From: an uncultured Clostridia bacterium
Lineage (GTDB): Bacteria; Bacillota; Clostridia; Christensenellales; UBA1242
DNA length: 64,000 nt
Reading direction: 5' to 3'
NCBI GenBank assembly: GCA_934793215.1
Contig: CAKVOP010000002.1
Coordinates: forward strand, 186,001 to 250,000
Shown here: one piece after another, positions 18,101 to 26,380 of the stretch
Position numbering within the stretch: the first letter of the stretch is position 1
Layout of the letters: the number at the start of each line of letters is the position of its first letter
Made by a program: the position numbers and the translations under genes
The notes under the pieces: model-generated
What the model was told of the DNA's origin: nothing
Seen by the model: the letters and a program-made list of their open reading frames with translations, nothing else
The model's database searches: none

Positions 18101-21100
18101 TCCTCTAACAAAGCTTGTAAGGATTTTCCCTGTCTCTCTGTTGGTTACACTTATTCCGGCAACAGCACCTGTTTTTGAAAGAATATTTGTTATAACGCCT
18201 TCTTTAAATGCACAGCCAGAAATCTTGCCGTCGTTCGTTCCAGTAATTCCACCAATGTTAAATGGTGCTTGAACATTACATTTTACTGTTGAATTTGTGA
18301 TAAACCCGCTGTTATTTCCGGCAATTAACCCCATGTAACTGTCAGCGGTCACACTTGAAGTCGCATTTGGAGCGTATACTGAAATGTATCCATCATATAA
18401 AGTTTCAACTCTACAATTTGTGATTGCTCCCGCATTTTCAGCAACTACACCACCAAATGTAAAACTTGATGCGGAAGTTTCAAAATAAGTCAAAGCTGGG
18501 GTAAATCTTGAAGCCGTTCCAATACCATTTGCTTTCAACTCCGCACTTGTATCGGTTGATTGATACGAAATCGTAAGGTTTTTAATTACGCTACCGCGTG
18601 CGAGACTTGCAAATGGAGCAATCATTGTTGCACTACCTACATCATATTTCCCATTTTTGAAAATAAGAGAAAGCCCATTTCCATCAAGTGAGGCAAATTT
18701 TGTTGTAATTGGCGAGAATGCAGGTATCACTTCTCCCGTTTCAACAATCGTTTCCTCCGTGTTAGGGATAACGATATTGTTAAGAAGAATGTAATATCCC
18801 CCGTCCGTCATCTTCAACAAATCTCTGTATTCAAAAATTGGTATAGGTGACTGATCACTAGATGAAGTATAAACATTTAAAGCAAATTGCGTCTTCACAA
18901 TGGCCTTTTCATTCTGGTCATCTTTTGATTTAATTGCTCGATAAATACCATTATTAACCTCAAATGCCCCAGTGTAGGTTATGTAATATCCCTTTTCAAT
19001 AGGTTCATGAGTTTTAATTGGAGTAAGTTTGTAATTGTTATATTTGAAGTAGTAGTTATGGCTTTCGCCAGCTCCCAGAACAACTTCAAGTCCTTCATCT
19101 TGTGTTTTCCCACTTTCAGGAGCGGAACCCGATGAATTCAAGTTAGTTCTTGCCGTCCATACTCCACTCTTAACCATGCTATCCATGAATGATTTGACTT
19201 TTGAGGCAATTTCAACATCATTTGCGTCAAATTCAACATAATCATAAAGGTCAATTTCAAGTTTGAATGCCGAACCAATTTGAACATTGATTACACCATC
19301 TCCCATACCCGAAACAACATCTTTATTTTTATCTTTTATGCCATCGTATGAAACGACATACTCTTGCACTTGCACGTTCATCTCATCGACAAACTCAACT
19401 CTGTCTTCATCATTCGTGCGTAGAGTGACAATAAATTTATTCCCATTATTTGCGTAACTTACTTTGTTAGGTGTTATTTTTAAGTAATAATCATTGTTGC
19501 GTTTTTCAATAGTTCCAAGTGTGGTGTTGCTTGACGAGATTGTCACAAGGTCTTTGTCATAACCGTATGTTTCTATATCAAGTTTATATTCAAGACCTCT
19601 TGCAACTGCAAAGTGGTCACCATCTAACTCCTTATTTGCAATGCTTACTTTTGCATAATATGGAAGTTTAACGGTGAGAGGTTTTGTAACAGATGTAGCC
19701 ATACCATCTTTATACGCACTAATCACAACTGTTGAAACGGTGTCATTATCAACATTGTTTGTGCTGAAAATGTAGTTAATGTAAATTGAACCATTGAACG
19801 TCTCATACTTGTTGTTTCCCCCGTTATCACAAGTTGAATATAATTTAATGATTTCTTCTTTTGTAAGTTTAAGACCTTTGTTTGTACGAGAGCCTAGAAT
19901 TTGCCCATCGTCGAAAATCGAATCTCCGCCAGTCGAATTTAAATTTTTAGCAGACAGACCAAACACTGCAGAAGCTCGCCCTGCCAAATAGTTCGCATCA
20001 GCATTTTCAATCAAAATGTAATCAAATACTCCATCTATTGGTGCCAATGAGATCGCCATGTGTCCTAGTTGCCCAGGATTGATTATATCACTTGATGACA
20101 AAGAAGTTTGATCGCGATAGTTTGTAACGCTAATTGTCCTAACGCTAGTTTTTTCAAGTGTAACAGGCAAACAAAGTTTAATTTGATTATTTGATTTTGC
20201 ATTAAAAGTAAACCTATAAGTTTGATAAATGCTATCTGTACTTCCAAAAAGGCTTGAATTAGTATTAACAGCAATTTCTACTGAATATTTTAAGTAATTG
20301 ATACCATTTTCACAGACTTTTGACAAATCATTTTCACAGACTTTTGACAAATATTTTATAGAGATAGCAAAAAGGTCATTATTAAAGGCCGTTTTGTTCT
20401 CATCAAAAATTTCTAGATCTATTCCTTCGTCTGCTTCACTTGCAGTTGTAGCAATAATAATCGTGTCATTAATTTTTGTGCTTGAATAGAATGTAACCTC
20501 ATCAAACACAATGTTATTGATGCTTATAGCACCCTTTGTATATTTTGCAGTTACAGAAGAAAGCGTTTTGTTTACTTTCCCAGTAAATTCTTTACGATTA
20601 TTCCCCTCTCCAACAACGAACTTCAAGATAGGAGAGATTTCTAAAATATAATTCGTATCTTCGACAATTTCATTTCCCTTTGAGATTGTAATTTGATTGC
20701 CGACTATTTCTATTTTTACGAGATTAGATTTCCCATTATCGTTTGTTACCGCAACCTGTGCAGTAACTGCATCGTTAGATTTTAAAGAAATTTTAACATT
20801 GTTTAAAAGTCCTTCGCCATTTTTATTAAGAGCCAAATCTGTATTTTCAGCATCTAGTTCTAGTGTATAATCTGGCAAAACGAAAAGATTTGTAAGATTG
20901 TTTGCAATTATAGAAATTTCACTTTGCTCTATTTTTGTGCTTTCATTTGATTGAGTTGGATAAACAATAGACTCATTTAGAAGTGAATTAAAGTAGTTTA
21001 CAACATACACATAGATTACGAGTTTGTTAGACTCATTTAATATGCTTGTAGCGGTTATGGTTGCAATTCCTGTGCTTTTCACAGTCATTGTACCATCTCT

Positions 21101-24100
21101 ATCTATCGTTAAAACTTCTGGCGTAAGGCTTGTCAAAGTCAATTCGCCCAAGGCCTTGATAGGATAAAATTTATGGTTTTGTGGAAGTTTGTTAAACAAG
21201 CGGTCGAGCTCGTTTTGAATTTCACTTCTATTAATACCCTCGGCAACCGATGACACATCAAAATAATAAGCGTAAAAAGCCTTATTTTGCCCTGCATCTT
21301 TATCATTCATATAGTTGTTAAGGGTTTCATCACCAATACCATACTCAACTGATATTTTGCTTGTATCAAGTTTGAAATAAGCATACTTTAATTTTTGATT
21401 TTGATTAACTGCATTTTGCTTACCTATAACAATATAATCTCCAAAATATTCATTGATAGAGATAGATGTTATTTCACCTTCACCCAAATCATTTACTTTA
21501 TCTACGCGATTTCTTGTAAGGAAAGTAGCAAAAGCTCCCTCTTTTGACAAAGTTCCATCATCAAAGAAAGTTGTATTTGTATATTCACCAAAAAGTATAC
21601 TATTATACTTTATATTAAAGTCATTAAATGTATCATCATTTTCATCACTGTTAAGAGGCAAACTTGTTCTATCAATAATAATCAAAGAGGCATTTTCCCC
21701 TGTTTCGCCGTTTTCAACCGCTTGAAGTGCGTATGCCGAATATCCTTGATCAGCATCTCCTGAATTGGTAATTCCAGCGACATTACCATCACTTCTCAAG
21801 AACATTCTTGATGTAAGCCCCGTCATGAAAGAGCCAATCTTATTTGTTTGTCCAGCAATACCACCTATTAAGTCTCCATAGCCCTGTTCCCCGCTATGAA
21901 CAAAGTTGTTTTTGGTACCCTCATATCCATTAGAGGTTATTTGCCCACCGACAATTAATCCCTTTCCTGCCTCAAAGGATATTTCTTCATCATTCAAATC
22001 TTTTATCTTATCAGTGTAGTTTTTATATGTAACAAATGTCGTTGTTCCACTTGTTGGATCTTTGCTTGCGACATAACCTGCGATTGTAGAGTTTTCAGCA
22101 TTGAGTCCAGCCACGCCTCCCACTTTAAATTGAGAAATTGAATATACCTTATTAGTCCCATATGTAGTTGTGTGTTTTGTTGCACATAAGTTAGCGTTTA
22201 CAAAATAGTTTGTATATCCTATGAATGTTTGCCCTTTTAAAGCATCTATTTTTTGGATTCTACCATAGTTACGCCCCGTAACCGCACCAAATGAAATGAT
22301 TCCACCCGTCACTTCAATGAGATTAAGGTTTTGGTCATAACCTATAACCTCAAATTTGTCAGTAGTCACAACTGTTTTATAAGATTTAAAAGGCTCAACA
22401 CCTTTACTTGTAAGAGAAACAAATGAATAATCTTGTATTATTGTTCCAAAATTGTTACCGACAATGCCACCAACATCACCAGAAAACATGTGTATACTAG
22501 AAGAAGAAAGTTTAACTGATATATTTCTTAAAGCACCGTGATTTTCTCCTGCAATAAGCCCAACACACATATTTTTATTTTGTGAACCATTCTCCTCATT
22601 TCCAATGTTGATTACACCTGAAAAAGTCACATTTTCAATGTAAGCGTCGTTTCCAATGCTGTAAAACATACCACCAAAAACGGTATTTACATTTTCGAAG
22701 ATTTTAACCGTACGATTAATGTTAATTCCCGTGATTTCAGCATATTGGTTCGTGCCAACGATAGACCCCTTAAACTCCTGCATTGGGAATAGATAAGAAA
22801 CGCTTGAAACGTCTATAGTTGTGCCAATCTTATAGTGAGCATTGAAATCAAAGTTTATAAAATCTTCTTCACTGGTTAAAGTATAACGATTATTTTCTGT
22901 ACCATTTTCATATTGAACATCTATACATATCTCTTGCCCAACTTTGTCTGCTCGTAAAATTCCATCAACAAGCCAATCCTGTGCAACAATGTAGAGTTTT
23001 GCTCTCATCTCCAAATCATCGACTCCGCCAGCAGATTTAGAGAACTCGCTGTCGGCAGTGATTGTAAACATGAATTTATTATCACTTTCAGTTACTGAAA
23101 GATTAAACATTTCATAAGTTGTTTGACCAATGGTGATAGAGTTATTTCTAAAATACGCAACAAGTGTTGGATTGTTTGCGACCTTGTTGTTATCAGCAAA
23201 AGCAACAACATAAGCCTCTTTTTTTAACGCAGAAATGCTTATTTCTTTTGTCGCTGTCGTAAGTGTCACGTTTGACACTTCTTCATATTTAAGAAATCTT
23301 ATATTAATTGAATAAGAATATGTTTTTCCGTATTGAGTTACTCTTGCAAGAAGTGTATCTGTAACAGAATTTGCATTTTCAATATTTTGCTTTGCAGTGT
23401 AAGTCAAAGTTCTCATATTGAAATAACCATAGTTTGTCTCAATAATAGGATTATTGTTACTTGAATAATAAACTGATTTATTGTATTCCCAAGAAATGTA
23501 ATTTTCTTTAAATTTATCTTCTATCCAAGAAGGTTGAGTTTCTCCTTCTTTTACAGCATAGAATAAATATCCATCTTTATTGTTAACCGACGCAAGGAAA
23601 GAAACCATTCGCAAATTTTCATTTTGTGTATTATAGTAAACATTGCAATTTGTTGCTTCTTGTCCTTTTACGCTATCGTCACCGCCTTCGACAGTCTTTG
23701 TTATATTTAATTTTTCTATAAAGTCAAACGATACGAAATGTATTTTATAAGTCTTAAACTGGTTAAATCTAACAAAATTCGCAATTTTATAGCCATAAAC
23801 CGTAATGGTTAAATCCTCTGCTCCATTATCGCCATTTAAAAGTATGTCAAAAGATTTTTGTGATTTATTAACACTAGAAAGTCCAATAAAGCCCAATGTT
23901 TGGTCATCTTTTTCGACTCTAAAATCATTTATAGCTTTTGAGCCAGATTTTCCATTTGCGACAATTTGAATATCAAGTTTATCAGTTTTTGAAGAAAGGT
24001 CATTTTTAACAAAATAATTAATGCCTTCTCTTATTTCCATAGCTTCACTACCAATAAGGTTGTTGTCAGCATTTGTAGTAGTTGTGGTTACACTTTTAAG

Positions 24101-26152
24101 TGCCTCAATAGCAACCACTTTTATAGTTTTACTTATACCATTATCAAGTCGAATAAGGTAAGTGCCCTCACCAATTAGGTTTCTATTAAAAATAGAGAAT
24201 TTAAGTTCATTATTTTCGCCACAAACACTCAATTCTGGCTCAAAGTTTGCAACATTGTCTCCGCTTAAATGATAGAAATAAAGTTTAGAAAAACTTGCGT
24301 CTGCTGTTAAAATTCCTGTTGCATCTATTTTATCGGTCTCATTAACGTCAATATAGAGTGTATCTGCATATTTTTCATCTAAATTTATATTTTTAGCACC
24401 ATCTACTATCTTATATCTCAAATTAAAAAGCTTTTCTTCGCTTCTTCCAAACACATCAAAACAAAGGCTTAAATTTAAATTCTTTATTTCAACAGATTCG
24501 CTTCCTTGAATTCCTTTTATGTAAAGAGGCTCATCTAAATCGTTTATCAAAAGATATTTACTTGAGTTGTCTCCCTTGACCAACCCACTTAATGATGAAG
24601 TGCTGTTATAAACTTGTCCCTTATATCTAAATTGCAAATCCGCTGAATTAGTCAAGTCAATTTTAACGCTTGAACTTGCATCACTTGGGTCTACTGAAAG
24701 TCTAAACTCTTGCCAACCATACATATCTTCTTTATAGAAATTATAAAAAGTATATAACCCAGTTGCAGTTGTATTTTGCTGATTTACCAGCAATCTTTGA
24801 GGAATAACTTTTATTTCTACTGGAATTTTTAATGCAAAATTGACCGACGAAGAGCTTAATTTCTCGTACCCTTCATAGAAAAATTCTACATTATAGAATG
24901 TGTTGACATTTTTACCACTACTGCTTGAAACCTCGATATAATAATCGGTCGTTCCAGAGTTTTCGTCTTTAATTATTTTGCATACTTTCCCACTTAAAAG
25001 AGTTGTGTCTTGTGCAAAAACTTTTACACTCATAAGTGAATTAGTCTTCATGGTAATCTTTAAATACGCAACCTTATAGTTTTCATACAAATTTGCACCA
25101 TTTTGTCTTGAAGTAAAACTTGGAACAAGTGTTAAACTATTTGTAGCAGTCCAGTTCGAATTGAAAGATACGGTTTCACTAAAAGCGTAGCCCTCGACAT
25201 TTTCATTAATGGTTTCGTTCCCAGAGCCGTCTACATTAACTTGTTGGTAGGCGTATCCAACCTCACTATCTACAAATATATCTTCAAAGACCACAAATTC
25301 ACGTTCGCACGACAAAACACTTTCGTTTTCTGTGCCTTGACCATTATATATAGCCACAAAGTAGAACTTATCGCCAGAAGTAACGGCTTTGCAATTTGAA
25401 AAATTTGCGGTGTTTTCATTCTCAATTTTGACAAATCTATAATGTTTGTTTCCAGCCAAATCTATTATAGCGTTGTTTAATATTGAATATTTAGTCCCCT
25501 CTTCATCAATAAAAAGTAAATATTCTTTTTCTCCTTTTGTGATGAGAGAAACCGAAGCGAATTCATTTGCATAGTTTGGGTCATTAAGACTAAATTTTAA
25601 AGAATTTTCATCAAGGCTATCAGTGCCATTTTTTTCACCATAGAAGTAAAACTTCATAGCAGTTTCTGTTGTGTTTTCTCCTAAATCGAAGTGGTTTACT
25701 GATGGTTTAAATTCAAGTGATTTTGTTACAAAAAGTTTTTCATTCGTTGCTGTGATGGAAGAAGCATATTCTTTAACATTAATTTCAATTTCTGCTGATC
25801 TATTGCCATCAATAGTTGTAACTGTTAAAGCGACATCTCCACCTTTAAGTCCGCTTATTTTATATTTAGTTGAAAAGTTTTGCTTTGAAATTTCTTCTAT
25901 TGAAGCAATTTCAGGTTTACTGAATGAATATACTAATGCATCATTCATTCCTGATGCAGGATTAATAATTGTAAAATCAACATACTTTTCTTCACCAACC
26001 GCGAGATCGATTGAAGTGATTTCGCCTTGTGCATCACTACATATAAGAGATGTTTTTGAGTAATCAGGCTTACCACATCCAACAAAAAGGAAGTTTGCAA
26101 GTGCAAGCAACAGTCCAAATATTATAAAACTAAATTTTCTAGTTTTTGTCAT
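15158..26152 (-). CDS. Giant surface lipoprotein with GLUG-like repeats and an Ig-like (BIG2) domain
   Basis: 3664 residues. Lipoprotein signal peptide: basic start, hydrophobic core, lipobox L-F-V-G-C with the modified Cys near 26. The body is beta-rich, with many Ig-like stretches. A BIG2-type domain (VLTIDRDGTMTVKSTGIATI) lies near 1670-1710. Three clusters of GLUG-like motifs (pattern GGIxGxNxGxIxN, for example VGGIVGNNFGTI) lie roughly at 1200-1450, 2560-2770 and 3040-3400, probably as beta-helix blades. No LPxTG, LysM or SLH anchor was seen, so attachment is by lipid only. AAAGGAG precedes the ATG. A 24-base tandem duplication adds eight residues in the middle. An adhesin or surface-layer role is likely; function unknown. 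Confidence 0.85.
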   Translation of the reverse strand: MTKTRKFSFIIFGLLLALANFLFVGCGKPDYSKTSLICSDAQGEITSIDLAVGEEKYVDFTIINPASGMNDALVYSFSKPEIASIEEISKQNFSTKYKISGLKGGDVALTVTTIDGNRSAEIEINVKEYASSITATNEKLFVTKSLEFKPSVNHFDLGENTTETAMKFYFYGEKNGTDSLDENSLKFSLNDPNYANEFASVSLITKGEKEYLLFIDEEGTKYSILNNAIIDLAGNKHYRFVKIENENTANFSNCKAVTSGDKFYFVAIYNGQGTENESVLSCEREFVVFEDIFVDSEVGYAYQQVNVDGSGNETINENVEGYAFSETVSFNSNWTATNSLTLVPSFTSRQNGANLYENYKVAYLKITMKTNSLMSVKVFAQDTTLLSGKVCKIIKDENSGTTDYYIEVSSSSGKNVNTFYNVEFFYEGYEKLSSSSVNFALKIPVEIKVIPQRLLVNQQNTTATGLYTFYNFYKEDMYGWQEFRLSVDPSDASSSVKIDLTNSADLQFRYKGQVYNSTSSLSGLVKGDNSSKYLLINDLDEPLYIKGIQGSESVEIKNLNLSLCFDVFGRSEEKLFNLRYKIVDGAKNINLDEKYADTLYIDVNETDKIDATGILTADASFSKLYFYHLSGDNVANFEPELSVCGENNELKFSIFNRNLIGEGTYLIRLDNGISKTIKVVAIEALKSVTTTTTNADNNLIGSEAMEIREGINYFVKNDLSSKTDKLDIQIVANGKSGSKAINDFRVEKDDQTLGFIGLSSVNKSQKSFDILLNGDNGAEDLTITVYGYKIANFVRFNQFKTYKIHFVSFDFIEKLNITKTVEGGDDSVKGQEATNCNVYYNTQNENLRMVSFLASVNNKDGYLFYAVKEGETQPSWIEDKFKENYISWEYNKSVYYSSNNNPIIETNYGYFNMRTLTYTAKQNIENANSVTDTLLARVTQYGKTYSYSINIRFLKYEEVSNVTLTTATKEISISALKKEAYVVAFADNNKVANNPTLVAYFRNNSITIGQTTYEMFNLSVTESDNKFMFTITADSEFSKSAGGVDDLEMRAKLYIVAQDWLVDGILRADKVGQEICIDVQYENGTENNRYTLTSEEDFINFDFNAHYKIGTTIDVSSVSYLFPMQEFKGSIVGTNQYAEITGININRTVKIFENVNTVFGGMFYSIGNDAYIENVTFSGVINIGNEENGSQNKNMCVGLIAGENHGALRNISVKLSSSSIHMFSGDVGGIVGNNFGTIIQDYSFVSLTSKGVEPFKSYKTVVTTDKFEVIGYDQNLNLIEVTGGIISFGAVTGRNYGRIQKIDALKGQTFIGYTNYFVNANLCATKHTTTYGTNKVYSISQFKVGGVAGLNAENSTIAGYVASKDPTSGTTTFVTYKNYTDKIKDLNDEEISFEAGKGLIVGGQITSNGYEGTKNNFVHSGEQGYGDLIGGIAGQTNKIGSFMTGLTSRMFLRSDGNVAGITNSGDADQGYSAYALQAVENGETGENASLIIIDRTSLPLNSDENDDTFNDFNIKYNSILFGEYTNTTFFDDGTLSKEGAFATFLTRNRVDKVNDLGEGEITSISINEYFGDYIVIGKQNAVNQNQKLKYAYFKLDTSKISVEYGIGDETLNNYMNDKDAGQNKAFYAYYFDVSSVAEGINRSEIQNELDRLFNKLPQNHKFYPIKALGELTLTSLTPEVLTIDRDGTMTVKSTGIATITATSILNESNKLVIYVYVVNYFNSLLNESIVYPTQSNESTKIEQSEISIIANNLTNLFVLPDYTLELDAENTDLALNKNGEGLLNNVKISLKSNDAVTAQVAVTNDNGKSNLVKIEIVGNQITISKGNEIVEDTNYILEISPILKFVVGEGNNRKEFTGKVNKTLSSVTAKYTKGAISINNIVFDEVTFYSSTKINDTIIIATTASEADEGIDLEIFDENKTAFNNDLFAISIKYLSKVCENDLSKVCENGINYLKYSVEIAVNTNSSLFGSTDSIYQTYRFTFNAKSNNQIKLCLPVTLEKTSVRTISVTNYRDQTSLSSSDIINPGQLGHMAISLAPIDGVFDYILIENADANYLAGRASAVFGLSAKNLNSTGGDSIFDDGQILGSRTNKGLKLTKEEIIKLYSTCDNGGNNKYETFNGSIYINYIFSTNNVDNDTVSTVVISAYKDGMATSVTKPLTVKLPYYAKVSIANKELDGDHFAVARGLEYKLDIETYGYDKDLVTISSSNTTLGTIEKRNNDYYLKITPNKVSYANNGNKFIVTLRTNDEDRVEFVDEMNVQVQEYVVSYDGIKDKNKDVVSGMGDGVINVQIGSAFKLEIDLYDYVEFDANDVEIASKVKSFMDSMVKSGVWTARTNLNSSGSAPESGKTQDEGLEVVLGAGESHNYYFKYNNYKLTPIKTHEPIEKGYYITYTGAFEVNNGIYRAIKSKDDQNEKAIVKTQFALNVYTSSSDQSPIPIFEYRDLLKMTDGGYYILLNNIVIPNTEETIVETGEVIPAFSPITTKFASLDGNGLSLIFKNGKYDVGSATMIAPFASLARGSVIKNLTISYQSTDTSAELKANGIGTASRFTPALTYFETSASSFTFGGVVAENAGAITNCRVETLYDGYISVYAPNATSSVTADSYMGLIAGNNSGFITNSTVKCNVQAPFNIGGITGTNDGKISGCAFKEGVITNILSKTGAVAGISVTNRETGKILTSFVRGKQSKTSVISSKTDIKDDTTIGVDDTSIISSPYSASGFVYQNAGLISDCYTDINLKGIVSTEGGMGYKISGFVGQNGGQIRNSYSVSLLPSNRDSSSGFAETNKLEDKTGSFANCYYLSDKDNSINVDLKFLQFEGVEALSEAQFDPTSNNKFNEYAHKQSIENSSVWFYPNGTTTSDFVEYQVTGGDTAASDEAIKGKLVFIGEVTEKNIDFAKGRLELVNPNTQALSRRIFDAAVVNEETGDITYYYTDQEDSPERGSIHNPRLIYNAKSMEDEILSSTSRSGLNISNFRLVNDIDYTAFEGLSSLYTVTFAGTMEGNGMTVSNISLESNKALASAGLFAGVGYSQMRRGSIKNLNLEIERMNFSETTNVGGVAGVLRYGELHGITVKPYSSNGATVLGANFVGGIVGKAIISYEITDVYSEMSVSSAYIAFDQTVYNQTSTNERYFSYAGSIAGFLGTGSLYNARSGNVDSIVGGKAGFVYGGVGKDAYVNYTYLDVKSSATIKSNLFAGLIAGEVVGTLSHAYVSDNGTDNNIFDVTARIPYAVGGITGRLAGGVIDNAVIYQTLNVNNFNINESYIQVVGGLVGTVEAESASLSRIYDCISTADVFARQIAGGAVGTVLTSLVVDSVAINAETINVAGQTATPIVGGIVAQNEAQTTITNSYCNADIKIRTSTSGIDSTVYASGLVGLNTGTLRLAYCYTTSIFDAEIYDSRAIGGLKNFATSPKAEGNGTISFNLTEHGGKDSNKPNVIASNVYYFGSNSGSFVDQASYITFRTKTKDADIDLHVNHYGQGIKDSGETLDDSASAALQGNRGIMNNLFINRYVYNNNLFYKKPDLQVIRVKDIIVREVGFTNNKTSETETWMFNSSDSTQLLKRFENGDGRLTLDNTNSVDISNFKQLKVYRDAERNVYDNITRSNGSETGVNENSYVNVFSKTVTTSKSGLVEVWNFDTWNTFTSLAIEKAENLVWLNKATLGK
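20305..20352. repeat. 24-base perfect tandem duplication inside the giant lipoprotein gene
   Basis: Two adjacent identical copies (20305-20328 and 20329-20352) give two copies of the residues D-L-S-K-V-C-E-N. The frame is kept. A recent slippage event is the simple reading. Confidence 0.9.
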
Positions 26153-26380
26153 ATTTCACTCCTTTTAAAATCTCTAATACATAGCGTAAGTACGGTTTTA
26201 CTTATATTGTTAAGTTTTCGCCTTGCAAAAATATTTTCATTTTTTTAGCAAAGCAATGTTTAATTTTTGATTTTAGTAACTTTTTTAAATAAATTCTATA
26301 AATCGTGCAAAGGAAATAGTTTTGCTTAAAATGGAGAGCGGGATAAAATAATTTATCCCGAATTTCTCGCCATTGCATGA
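26153..26380. other. Intergenic region between the VirB4-like and giant lipoprotein genes
   Basis: A 9-base hairpin stem (CGGGATAAA/TTTATCCCG, about 26339-26360) follows the VirB4-like stop but lacks a T-run. A weak promoter (TTGCAA, 16 bases, TATAAG on the minus strand) lies about 45 bases before the lipoprotein start. Nothing else is supported. Confidence 0.4.

Noticed and set aside
20305..20352. CRISPR-like or mobile repeat
   Set aside because: Only two adjacent in-frame copies within a coding sequence and no spacers; a slippage duplication explains it.
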